A DNA stretch of 64,000 bases from the NCBI RefSeq assembly GCF_036588685.1, contig NW_026963295.1:806001-870000 (forward strand), read 5' to 3'. The position numbers were made by a program, and so were the translations under genes. The DNA is from Mytilus trossulus. Its lineage: Eukaryota; Mollusca; Bivalvia; Mytilida; Mytilidae. Shown here piece by piece: positions 34,801-47,700 of this stretch. Each line of letters starts with the position of its first letter. The first letter of the stretch is position 1. The notes beneath the pieces were generated by a model that saw only the letters and a program-made list of their open reading frames with translations, did no database searches and was not told the DNA's origin.

Positions 34801-37800
34801 TTGCCAATGCGACACCTCTAAAAAAGAAACCAATATGACACAGAATTAACAACTATAGGTCACCGTACGGCTTTCTATAATGAGCAAAGCCCATACCACA
34901 TAGTCAGCTATAAGACCCCGAAATGACAATGTAGAACAATTCATAAGAGAAAACTAAAGGCCTTATTTATGTATGCACTCTTATATAGCCGATTATACTT
35001 TGCTCATTTCACGGTAACTTTAAGCCATACAGCGACCTATTGTTTGTGAATTTCTGTATCATTTGGTTATTTGTGAAGAGTTGTTTCATTTGCAATCATA
35101 TCACATCTTCTACTACATGTATCATTATAACAGAGTTTCTTAAATGGCTATTTTGTCTAGACAAGTTTTTTATTCATTGAGTTTGAAATTAAACAAAATT
35201 CATGACATCAGCACCAGATACAAATGGTATACTATATGATGTGTACATGTACATGTTATATAATTTTGAATGAGCTTGCCCGCACTTTTGCATGATCACT
35301 CCACCCAGACACATTGCTTACAATTTTCATGGGTTTAGCGCTGCAGCTGTGCCATGTGTGCAGCACATGCAGCAGTTGCAAATAGAAATTTTGATGAGTC
35401 TTTGTCTTGATACTTTTAGCAAATTTCATTTTTGTTTATGTTTTATCTTTTTTGTTTTATTTTATCATGATTATTATAACAATAAACATGTACATACAAC
35501 TAATTTAATCTGAGGTCCAGCTAAGATATCATGGCTTTCACAATATTTTTAAATATAAACATCTTATAAATTTATATATGCATCATGTACATGTACATTA
35601 CAACATGTACATGTACATGTTCAAATTACCTAGTGTTGGAAAATAAGATTTGTAGTAAGCCCATCTACTGAGTCCGACCAACCATTGTGGACCTAAAAAT
35701 ATAAACATGTAATGAAATTTACATCTAAATAAATATAATATATAGTATACACACATACTTGTTTCATCAGTCTTCTTGAAACATTGAATTCTGTGCCTGA
35801 CATGTTGTATAAAGGCAACTTAAAAATTTAACCTGACCAAAATTAACAATTTTGTTTGCTGTCTGGAAATTTGAATTTGTTATAAATCAAAATTGGTGTG
35901 CAGCATGACCATTGTTGGCTTCTGGACAATATTCAACTCTTATGGTTATTACAGAGTATTTTGTTTTTTTACATGTAAAATGTTACTTTAATTAATGAAT
36001 GGCTATTATTTATTTTGAATTTATTGAACCATAAAACTAAGCGGATTATGTAAAATGTGAAGAGTCAAAAATTAGTTTTATGGTTCAATAAAATCAAAAT
36101 AAATTATTGCCATTCATTATAAATAAATTTCTATCAAAAATAAGGCTCAAAGACCTTTTCATATTATTTATGTTAACCATAACAACGTACACACATGTTG
36201 GCGAGTGAATACACTACGTCAGAGTGGGCGTGTCACCATCAAAATTGACAACATTGAAAATAAAACTAATAATTTTAACCAATCAGAAGACAGTTAAAAC
36301 ATCAAATTTATTTATTAAATAATGATCTAAGACTTGATTGCACTGACCAGTTTGTCAAATGTTAATGGCTAAAGAGGGGTAACTCCAGTGTAAAACATTT
36401 TCTGACATTTTGTAGTGTTTAATTTATGTCTTACACATGTACATGTATCATGTGTATTATAAACAATAAAGCTCTGGCTGATTTTCTGTCTGTTATGCAA
36501 GAATATATAATGTTTTTATAAATTAAATTGGAGATATAATTCAAGCCTATTACCCCATTTTAAATGACGAGAATAGACATGACGAATGGTGGTACATCCA
36601 TGTAAAATCCTGACTGCCGTGACAGTTTAGAAACAAATACTTTTTTAGAAATTAGACTTTAAATATGTTTACAAACCTTTGAGCATATATGCATGGGACA
36701 TGTACATGTACATATAAACATGTAGGGGTTGCAGACATTCATAAAAGACCATTTTAATAAATTGTTAGTCCTCTTTAATAATAATAAATTGTTGCATTGG
36801 TCCTCTTTAATAATAATCAATTTATTTGTCATGAATGTTTCAGTTAAATAAAATTTCACCAATTGTGTCATCATGGTCATTAGTGACATCATGTACATTT
36901 TAAAAACATGAAATACACAAAAGAAGGACAAATCTAACATTGTCTAACATGTTTAATTAAAACAGGATGTTTGGGATAATTTGGAAAAACTAATGATAAT
37001 TTTCCCCATTAACAGCAACATAACCCTTCGCCCTTAAATTATTTTTGAGGAATATTCTGAAAAGACTTATTTATATAACTTACAAAAAAAAAATGAACAT
37101 TTGTATTGCAGTCTAGATTGTATAAGTAGTCTTACTTTTTTCTCCATATTCTTTTACCACTATATACCACTAATTTTTACTAAATTACATCTTTAAATAG
37201 CACATTGTTTGGTGGTTTTTTTTTGGGGGGGGGGGGTAATTGCTGGCTCTACTCTTTGCGTGCTTAGTGGGTCAGATAAGGTTCTTCTGTCAATGTTGGT
37301 CTCTATCCTGTATACCTTATTGCGATACTACATTTTTTGTACATGTACAATGTACATCAATCACTTTGTCCTTTGTGTAAATTGTGACTTCAGATTTTTT
37401 TTTGAATTGCAATGTCAACTTTTTACTGGATCCTTTAGTTTGTTGTTCCAGTATCAAGGGTGGACAAATAGAGTGTATTGATATTTTATATAGGAAAGCA
37501 ACCATTATGGATAGGGAAGGCCATTGACAATCAAACATCATTTGTCCTGCTAAACTTAAAAATGTGAGATGTGTAAGTTTACGGTGCAAGGAAACCCAAT
37601 ACCTTTAACAGTTTAACTGTTTAAGCTATATTTAATAAGAATATTATCCTTTCATGCCTGTAAATCCTTGGTAACACTTGTATGACGCGGTTTTCTATAA
37701 AAATAAGGGAAATTTTGCTCTTTGAATATTTGTTTACTTTGTCTTTGGTCATAAATCAGATCATACCGTAACAGACTTTTAAATCGAAAGGCAAAAAAAC

Positions 37801-38116
37801 TTTGGACAGGTCATTCTTCTCTGTGAATTTTGTTATGGCTCAACGTTATCTTTAATTTAGCTAACTTCTAATTCAAACAAAAGTTATAAAACATATATAT
37901 GTAAGATGCGGACAGGCCATTTGACCTTGGTTTGTTCTAGTATTTATCACTCAGTTTGATCACCAGTTTCCATGTTATTCATTTGTTATGACTTCCAAGT
38001 ACTAGTACATTGTACCTACTTGTTGCTAAGGCTTCCTTTCTGGCTTCGATCTTAGCCGCTGTACAATAGTTACGGGAAGACCCAATCCCAACCTGGCAGA
38101 GCTTTCTTAACGCCAT
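31812..38116 (-). CDS. UQCRB: Cytochrome b-c1 complex subunit 7 (complex III)
   Basis: Matrix-side subunit of mitochondrial ubiquinol-cytochrome c reductase (Qcr7/UQCRB), needed for complex III assembly. Four coding exons: 38116-38020, 35692-35630, 33926-33760 and 31964-31812, joined in phases 1, 1 and 0, total 480 bases, 159 residues. Recognition comes from PQWLVGLSRWAYY, LGLMRDDCLY, KEAVERLP and ILPKEEWTNYDE, which follow the family in order. The first donor is GTAGGT at 38019; using the nearby GTACA instead would put exon 2 out of frame. The protein is longer than the usual ~110 residues. It has a 30-residue N-terminal lead rich in Arg/Ser (MALRKLCQVG...) that looks like a mitochondrial targeting peptide, and a C-terminal extension of roughly 25 residues ending GLQKTIDK. 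Introns hold an R5 copy, R1 copies and a 125-bp palindrome. Confidence 0.93.
33180..33730 (+). repeat. Dispersed repeat shared with 46230-46735 (inverted)
   Basis: Phrases such as 'aatttgactgaaacttcaat', 'taaaccctgctt', 'gtattcatgcacaattacta' and 'gacaaagcctttattctcc' recur as reverse complements at 46230-46735. The copies sit in UQCRB intron 3 and P4HA intron 4 respectively. Composition is AT-rich with no conserved frame. Confidence 0.8.
34525..34985. repeat. R5 copy followed by reversed R1 tail
   Basis: R5 at 34525-34770 ('gaatgtgtccacagtacaca' to 'ttgggcata'). A reversed R1 tail at about 34780-34985 ('gaagatgtagtatgattgcc', 'gtcaccgtacggc') is directly adjacent. A further plus-strand partial R1 copy follows to about 35115. 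All lie in UQCRB intron 2. Confidence 0.75.
35994..36118. repeat. Fold-back palindrome in UQCRB intron 1
   Basis: Arms of about 46 bp (35994-36040 and 36073-36118; 'aatgaatggc' outer, 'ccataaaacta' inner) are near-perfect reverse complements around a ~32-base spacer. MITE-like, no coding. Confidence 0.8.
37209..37236. repeat. Low-complexity T and G run
   Basis: A T run followed by about twelve G. No function assigned. It lies in UQCRB intron 1. Confidence 0.8.
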
Positions 38117-40617
38117 TGCTGTGTCTACTGGAAGCCGTCTATGTGTAAAGGAGGAATAGGAAAAGTCAACAGGAAACCAGCATTCGTCTTGAAGGTATAT
38201 CTAAATACCATGTTTAATATTACGTAAATTTAAAAATAGCACAACGTACCAAAATAAACAAGTCAAATCGGCACCTGCATGGTCAATTCGGCATCTAGAG
38301 AAAGAGTCACAAATCCTTGGTTATTTATTCAGATGAATTTACACATTTACTAAACAATATGATACAAATGAAATAAATATTAAGGATTCAGAAACCAGCA
38401 AATTTGGTGTTACAGCTCTGTCTCATTTTACTCAAATACACAAATTGAACAATACACTAATGTATATGAGACAATATCTGAAAAAGTATAATTTCCATGT
38501 CCCCCACTTCCCCAGCAATTATTTTTTTAAATCAACCATCTTTTTTGAAAATTTTAAGTTTCAGTGTAAACTAAATTATATAATGCACCAACCCCTGCCA
38601 ATGAAACACTCATTCTTATATTTCTTCCCATAAAATATTGTAATTTAAATGTTCAACCCCCCTTAAAATTATGTTGTCCCCTGTGTTTTTTTGAAAACTA
38701 AATCATTCAAATAATATCCAAATTAATTAAACAGGCGTCTGATTCTCACATATATGATCGATATATTATATAATAAACTTGCCCCTTATTTGTCTTTTTA
38801 TATTATAACTAAAGCATGTATAACATTTTGCAAATTTTAAGAGGAAAAAAAATTGTCCCCAGGGGTGATTTCCCTCCTGTTACCACTGGGTTTTTTTAAC
38901 CTGTGGAAACGTTTACAAGACCAAGAGTTATTTTCCCATTATGTATTGTGAAGAGCATCATTTTCTGAATGCATTAGTGTAACACAACACATGGTTATTT
39001 GGAATAGTAGTTTATTCAAGCCCGTCTGGACCAGTGTCCATAACGGACGGTCTCTCTATACAGTAAAATACACAAGTATATATACAGAATATAAACAGTG
39101 TCAAGGTTTCTATTAATTTGACCATCATAGTCTTAAATTAAAAGATACAGGGATGAATATCTATTAAGTTGACTCTAATTGACATGTTTTGGCCAACCTG
39201 GAAATTAATGATCAAAGAATACACGCATGTCCAGTGTTTTAACTAATTGTTATTGCTACATGTCTCCACATGGTATGCAATACACGTATGTCCAGTGTTT
39301 AACTAATTGTTACATGTCACCTCATGATCTGCATGTAAATATTTCATATGCAGTAGCGGTCAATTGAACAACCTTTTACAAGGTCATGATTTTCTTAATA
39401 GATATTCCCCTGTATTTATTTTATTCAATTTAATAAACATTTTAAGAATATATAATCATCAATATAAATATAAATATATTTTATATATATTTATATATAT
39501 ATTTTTCGCCTATCATATTGTCACATTAGTACAAAGAAATAGTTGGAAAGGCAGCCAGGTTTATAAATTCAAGCCCATCCAAGGTAAGAATTTTAGAAAA
39601 ATACTAATTGGTGTTCTATCCTATTATGGCCTTTTCTGAGAATATTTTTAAATGTGCACCACAACATTAAGAGTGTTTTTATATCATCTTTTTAAAAGTT
39701 ATATGTCACAGGAAATACACTTACATTTAATGTGATAAAAAAAAAAACTATCGCGTAATTCCTTTCTGTTTCGTTCTGTCATGTTACCTGATAAAAAAAA
39801 GTAACAGCATAACCATCACCAGTAACAGGAAGGATGTTCAAGACAATTTCACTGAAGAATCCAAAAGTTAATCTACTATATGCCAACCATTTCATTTGAT
39901 ACAAGTTATCACCACCATACCAAATAAATTTCAAAATAATATACAGTATATTGAATAAAAAAATAGGTTTTTTGCTTTTGATAACAGCAGAGAACATTTA
40001 TGCAATTCTAGTATAGTAGATAGTACCAGAAAGGAATTTATTTTAGAATTTTTCATTACCTAGGCAGATTTTTCATCTTGCAAATACAGTTTCAAAGGAT
40101 TAATGACATTGTTTGCTGTTATCTTCAAATTGTGACCAATCTAAAATGATGAATTTTTCTTAAATTTTAAATTAAAGCCGAAAAATCCTTTATGTTACCA
40201 ACTCTGTCCTGTTACTGTTGTCCTGTAACTCAAGATTCTTTCATGTTACCAAAATATCTGACTATATTTAAGTATATTTCTAAACCTTTTGTATTGCAAA
40301 TGCTAAACTCAATAATTGGCATTTGATGAACTATTGCAGGATATACTAGTAAACCACAAATAGTGTCTTAAACTTATTCCTTATTCCCATTAGAAACTTT
40401 TTAAAATTGATTTACTTTGGTAACAGGAAAGAATTGGATTTTTTTTGTACCATTTTTAGAAAAAAAAACAACCTAGGAATGTGAGAAAGGTGGAAAATAC
40501 AAAAGAGAAGAATAAACAAAAATAAACATGAATTTTTGTTAAAATCATTTCCCGTTTAGAATAGTCATAGTCAAGGATTTGTATAGTTAGATACAATACT
40601 TTACACATTGTTTATGT

Positions 40618-40685
40618 ACATTTTTTTTCAAACTGACAATTTCATAGGTTCATTTTTTTTCAAACTGACAATTTCATAGGTTCAT
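40618..40685. repeat. 32-bp direct repeat, two copies
   Basis: Two essentially identical copies of a unit containing 'caaactgacaatttcatagg' preceded by a T run. Confidence 0.85.
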
Positions 40686-41706
40686 TTTGTGTATCATTAA
40701 AAAGCACATGTAATTATGCATTATCGAGATGACCTCCTAAGACTTCCACGACGGTCACATAACCCAATATAAACATAAACATAAATAGTCATGATTATCT
40801 AGCCAGTCATTTTTTTAAGTATATATATATTTAATATATGGGCGTAACCAATGTCTAGCAAATTGGTTAAATTAAAAGTGACATGAATACAGAAGCCTTG
40901 ACTTGTAAGTGAATAATTCAACATCCAGGTTTCTTAGCTTATTTTGACAAAATCGAAGTAAACTGGATAGTAAAAAAGAATTATCATTCACTATTTCACT
41001 TTCATTAACGGTTGAGACACATAATGTTTCATTATTTTTTTTATATCCCTTTAGCATGTTTAGTTCACATGCAAACAAACATATACTGTTCAAATGACCC
41101 TTAAAACCATTATTGTCGTTATTTGATTTTTTTTAGATAATGTTTTTCTTGTTTATACTGTTTTTGACGCTCTGAGTAACTCTCACAAACCTGTCATCTA
41201 GCGGGCGCAAAAAAAACTAACAACCCTCAAATAACTGCAATCGGGCGAGCGCAAAGTAAAAAAAACTGCAATCAAGCCGGAGCGCAAAGCAATGAAAACT
41301 ACAACTTTTTCCTTGTTCACGCGAACGCATCTGAATAGATTGAAAATTATACACACTTATCGATGTGTTAAAGGAAGACACAATCGATCATCTAATGCAA
41401 TAAATGATATCTCAGATAATTTAAATATCGACTGACGGACATGACAATAGAATCTCGTTTGGCAACACATGTTACACCCATCGTACACGTTCAATTCTCC
41501 AAGTCAATAAAGGGGTACAAAAGAGGATGTTTTTTTTTCATTTTATTTATTTATTATATGAAAAATAATTAATATTTTGTTGCATGCCATTTATCTCATT
41601 TTGCTAAACGCTTATTTTTTTTCATTTGTTTTTTTTTGATATTTTGATTGGATTAATTAATATCTAATCAACCATTACACTTCGCGCCCCTTTCTATTTC
41701 CGCTGC

Positions 41707-41730
41707 ATGGTGAAAAAGTCAGTAGATTAA
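41707..41730 (+). promoter_or_regulatory. Candidate upstream ORF in the P4HA 5' leader
   Basis: ATG GTG AAA AAG TCA GTA GAT TAA lies 54 bases before the main ATG at 41784. It matters only if transcription starts upstream of 41707, which is unknown. Confidence 0.3.
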
Positions 41731-41783
41731 TAAATCTAATTTTACAAAAAGTGACAAAAATCGTAATTTTAAAATATTATAAA

Positions 41784-44700
41784 ATGAAGGCGAACTTACT
41801 TTTCTTTTTATTTTTGTTTAACTTGGAAATAAGACACGTTTTTACGGATTTTTACTCTTCAATAGCAACATTGACACAACTTTCTCAGAACGAACTGAAA
41901 TTAGTGTCAGCCTTACGGAGATTTATAGTAGCACAAGAAAAACAGGAAGAGGATGTCGACAAATTTCTGAAACAGTAAGTTCTTTTTTTTTTTTTTTATA
42001 ACAGAGGTGGATTGAAAAGAGGGGGGGGGGGGTAGGGGGAATTAATGAAGCAGGACTGAAGCGGACAGTCAGTGCCCCCACCCCCTCTCTTATGAAAATT
42101 TCTGGATCCGCAACTGTATACGGTGCATATTTAACTAAATAAGGTATATACCACAAATCAATAAGTTTAACTATGAACAAACAAATATTTAACATATCTA
42201 ATTTTTACGAGTAAAGCCAAATGTATGCTTGCTTGATTACTTATGAGTTTGAATGTTCCTCTTTGGTATTTTTCGCATCTCCTTTACAAGATAGCGTATT
42301 TTATTGCTTTTGAAATGTACTACATTATATATGTTCTATAAATCAATTTACTGCATCTAAAATAAGACACCACAGTCACACAATTTGTGTTTGTTTTTGG
42401 AAACATATGATACAGTGACATGGGACCCAGATGCAAAATTGTGACACGCACGATTATGTAATTATACTTCTATCATTTGCCTCCACTGTCTTTGAAAAAA
42501 TCCAAACCTAAATAAATGATACCAATGTCGAGGTACTTGTCTGTGTACATGGCCCTATTGATGTTTTTTCGATTGACAATCTATGTAGGCAAGAGTATAC
42601 AATGCTGTCTTAACTGTCTTGCATCATGATGCTTGATTAGGGTGTTTATTTGGTTAAAATAAATGAAAAGGAAATATCCAGAGACGACCGATTTGGATAA
42701 GTGCGCTCTGTAGAAATTTCTCTCTCTCTATCTATCGTTTGAGTTAAGCCCTTTTCAACTGTTTTGTTATATTTTTTTCTTATATTGTGCTGTAACTCCT
42801 GAACATGCATGAAATATTTGCCACTGGATTTTCAGCAACCAGCAGTCAATCAATCAATACTATTATAGTAAACAAACAATCTCTTCCTTTCGTCACCCTG
42901 GATTGACTTTCGCTTAAAAATCGTTGTTAACTTTATGTATTCAAACGAGAACTTATAACTAAACCACAATCATTATGCTACAGTGTATGGTCTAGTCATC
43001 CTAAGAATCACACTTCACGGATTGTATATAATATCTTACTTCTATATTTATGGGACAATTGAGTTATAGCGACACCAAGCTGTTTTTATCTATTTAGATA
43101 CATAATTCCCCTACAAACCATTTTTTCTAGACTTTCCAGTTATTGAAACATACAGCAGATGACTGTACGTTCGTCTGTTTGTTATGATTTTAAGTTCAAA
43201 CCTCAATTTGATTCCAGCTAGTATTGAAATGCTTTAATCAATACAGCGGCAGCTATTCAACCTGATGGCAATTACTTTTATTTCTATATTCCGACTATGG
43301 TCCCGTAGACAAGGGGTCTTTTAGTATTGTATACATACTAGTAACTAGAATCCAAAAATATGTTAAGCTTTGATTTTTTTGAAGATGTCTTGAAATGATT
43401 TAATCAATACAGCGGCAGCTATTCAACCTAATGGCAATTACTTTCATGATGTCTACATTTCGACTAGGGTCCCTTTATAGACAAGGGGTCTTTTAGTATT
43501 GTATACATACTATATACACAGTTACTTTTGCATTGACACTATTTCTGTACTAAAAATATGTAGTACTGGAAATTTACTTTTAATATTCAGTACTATTTAT
43601 GTTATTTTAAAATTATTGTAATATTTACGTACCTGTTTTTTACATTACTTGATTTGTACTAAATATTATGGTACAGAAATAATACAATATTCCATGTTTG
43701 AAAATTATAATTGTAAGAGATTTGAAATGGAAAAACTTTCAAAATGCTGAAAATGTAACGGTGGTAACCAAAAATCTGTAGTACCTAAATTTCAAGTTCA
43801 AATAAAGTACTGTAAAAAACAGGTAAATAAATATTACAATAATTTTAAAGTAACAAAATAGTACTGAATATCAAAAGTAAATTTCCAGTACCACAGATTT
43901 TTAGTACAGAAATAGTACCTATGCAAAATGAGCTGTGTATAGTAACTAGAATCCAAAAATACGTTAATCTTTGATTTTTTTTTGAAGATTTCTAAAAACT
44001 ACAGAAGATACTGTGAGTGAAAAAGTCATAGATAATCCCATAGATGCTTTCCATCTACTGAGGAGATGGGTCGAGGACTGGCAGAAATGTTTTGATATTG
44101 TGATTTGCCCAGATTGTGATATGAATGGACCACACATAGGTAAATGTTAATTAAGTTATTAACAACCAATATATTTAAGCAACACGTATACAGTAGTTAG
44201 ATATCGTTTTTGTAAAGATTTTACAAAACGAAACAAAAAATTAAAACAATAATAACTAAATTGTATTGTAAACTTTTCCTTATCTTGGACATTTTTCAAT
44301 GACTTAGCTCGATCAGGCGTACAAGTTGATATAAACTATCGGAAGTTTGAAACAATACAGTAATACCAAAAATTTCAAAATTAATTTGAATAGAATTTGA
44401 AAAAGAAGATTTTCATGGACAGTCTTAAAATATATAGTTTTCTTTCATGAAGTATAGTTCTGGACCTACATATAGATGTGACTTATTTCTTTGTTTTGAT
44501 ATTCTGATGATAGAAAGTTTATGACTATTCCATCCCATTGGATCTTCTTGAAGATAGAATTCAAACCACTTTCTGTATGTATATACGTCTACACCTGGAT
44601 GTGACCTATCTCTTGGGTATTTGTCTCATTCATAGGATCAGTATAAAAAACATCGACAAATCAGATCGAATGAACGTCTTATAAGAAAAAATAAAGATTT

Positions 44701-47700
44701 TTTTTTTATTTAACTTATTTTCTATTTGTTTTAATGTTGTTATTTCTTTTAAAATAATTTTCTCTGTTACTTTGTGTGATCAGTTTCAATTCATGTGTTG
44801 TTTCTTACAGATTTTAATTTAACCCGAAGCATAGTCGAGAAGCGTATTGGTGGATGGCCACAGAAAACCGACTTAGATGCAGCTGTCTCTGCCATATTCC
44901 GTCTTTGGAATTTTTACCAATTTGATTTACACGAGTTTCTCCATGGGAAGATATTTAAGGTAAAAGAAAAAAAAAAGAAATAACAATGACCCCTGGTGGA
45001 TGGGTCACTCGTTGTTGTTTTTACTACCTCCCTTCTTACCATAACGCGTTGATTGACTAACTGAATGATTAAATAACTAATGCAGCGTTAACGCCCGAAC
45101 ACACATCTCTTTAAAGTCTTTCTAAAATATTCTTAAAATCGCTTAACATATACCTACCCTTTTCTTTATATTTTCCTGCCAGGAGGCATGCAACAAGTAT
45201 GAATAATTGATTGTTTTAAATATGACATCAAAATGTTCATGATATTTCTTCTCTTGATCAAGGCATTTCTATTTTCAAACTTAAAACGAGAGGCTTGCCG
45301 AGAGTTTTAAATTTAAGTAGAACTATCGAGAGTTGAGAAATGACAGTAAACTATTGCACGAAAATTGGTTTAATTATCCGTTTCACAAATGAGATTTAGA
45401 TGATATGTAGGCAAACTTTATCTTTCTGGCTTTTTCAATGATCTGTTAAAAAATTGTATCCTTTCTTTAAATATTTGTCATCATGCTGGAATTTCGAGCA
45501 ATGAAGAAAAAACAAAGCATAGGAAAACCATATGTTGACTAAAAAAAATAACCGTCAAGGAAGAAAACAAACTTTTAAGGCTAAGAGTTAGTGAAATTAA
45601 ATTATATCCCACTTATTTTAAACAGTAGGTCTACATGTGTTGAATGAAGACAGATACCATATACCGATAAAACTATTTCTTTGTTTCATTTTCAGTTTGA
45701 GACCGCTCCATTTACTCCAGCCGATGTTATTTACATTGCAAACAAAGCAGAAGAATCCAATGATATGTATAACTCTATCCAATTCTTAGAGACCTTATTA
45801 GATGAATTAAAAAAAGGAAAGTTTCCGAAAAGTCACGTGACTCCAACGACGTTATCGAGGATAATCGCTGCAGCTTATAACAGAGTAAGCATTGAATACA
45901 ATTTTTTTTATCTTATATAAATTGTATGTATATATATATGGAGCCAAGGCTCCGTGTTGAAGGCCGTACTTTAACCTATAATGGTTTACTTTTTAAATTG
46001 TTACTTGGATGGAGAGTTGTCTCATTGGCACTCACACCACATCTTCCTATATATATGTACTGTAAGTGTTATAGGATACATGCTCGCAGTGGCGTATCCA
46101 GTCATTTAAAAAAGGGGGGTCCCAACCCAGGTTAAAGGGGGTTCCAGCCATTCAAATGCATTTATCGGCCAAAAAAAGGGGGGTTCCAGCCCCTAGACCC
46201 ACCTAGATCCGCCAATGACACGATTTGGTCTGAATATATCCACAAGGCCAAAAGAGTCCACAGTAACGATCCCCAGTTACATTTGCATGCAAAAATTGAC
46301 AAATAGTCTTTCCATACAGTGATATTTTTTGCCTTAAATTTATGGAGAATAAAGGCTTTTTTCCTCTGGGGAAGGATCCCAATTTGAAAAAAATTGGAAT
46401 AAAATTATTTCCAAAAATAAAATTTTTTCCCAAACTGTGCAGACTCGGTAGTAATTGTGCATGAATACAAACTGAAGACGCTCATTTATACATTTTTCAT
46501 GCCTAGAATTGATATATGTGCAGATTTGAGGGTCTATTTATGTATTATCACTGACAAAAAGTGGTCTTCTTTCAAAGCAGGGTTTGACTCTTGAAAGCGG
46601 GTCTGTAAATTGAAGTTTCAGTCAAATTCATAGTCTATTCTAAATTTCCCAATTTGATAAAAATTACGCATATTCCCGCCCCCCCCCCCCACCCCCCCAA
46701 AAAAAGGGTAGAGGTAGTTTTGAAAACAGCCAACAATTGAATTGCCATTGAATTATAATTACATTAGATGTATGTTTCATTATAATACGTTATTCTGATT
46801 GGCTAACTGCACATCGCATGTTATTCCGTAAGCAATTGCATTAGACAATAAAATTCATCATTCATGCTGACACGAGGTCCCACAATAAAGTGCACAGGTG
46901 AATTAAATAAAACTGTATAAACATCGTGTTTTCATGATCCTAGCAGTATTGAATGCTTCTTTTTGCAACTTTATAGGGTTGTAAAAGCGTTGACCGTGTG
47001 TACATTTTTAGAATGAAGCGCTCCGCGCTTCATACAAAATGTACTTCTGTCAACGCTTTTACACCACAATAAATTTACAAAAAGAAGCATTCAATTCTTA
47101 AATAATCCTTAAACTGGTAAAGGGCTCTGTGTTTTAAATTCTCCAAGGAAGTAACATCATCCTTAAATAACATTTAACGATCACTGATTTATAGTATTAC
47201 TATTATTGCTTAATATACAATGTTGTTTTGTAGTATGATATGCCTGGGAAATCAGTAGAAATCTTAAAAGAGTGTACAAAAGCAGGTAAGCGACAAAAAG
47301 ATGAATAAGCGTTGTGATATAAAGTCCTTAACAATACAAATACATACAAGCTGTTAAAAATATCATTGATATTATTGATCAAGCACAGATAAGTGACAAG
47401 AATTGGTTCCCAAAGTATATATTAGCGAAATGTTGTTTCCTATTCTATTCGGATCAATGTAGAAGTACTAGGCATTTAATTGTTATTACAATAAAACCGA
47501 GTAGCCAGCACACAATTTGTAGTGCATTAATACAATTCTTTACTATTATGAAATTTGACCACACACTTTAATTAAATTATATTTTCATATTTTGCAAAAG
47601 GTTACCCTCATATTGGAAAGCGAGAAAGTTGTAGTTTATTGAAATTGAGGACCGTTAGGGATTTACAGAAAAGAGAAAAACGGATTAAAAAAAATGATAC

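Larger units (their letters stand above)
38117..41783. other. Divergent intergenic region between UQCRB and P4HA
   Basis: The two genes are head to head and share this 3.7-kb interval, which must contain both promoters; no TATA box or CpG-rich core could be singled out. It contains a two-copy direct repeat near 39220-39335 (sharing 'atgtccagtgttt' and 'aactaattgtta'), an AT microsatellite at about 39460-39505, and a two-copy 32-bp repeat at 40618-40685. The open frames here show no protein signature. Confidence 0.55.
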
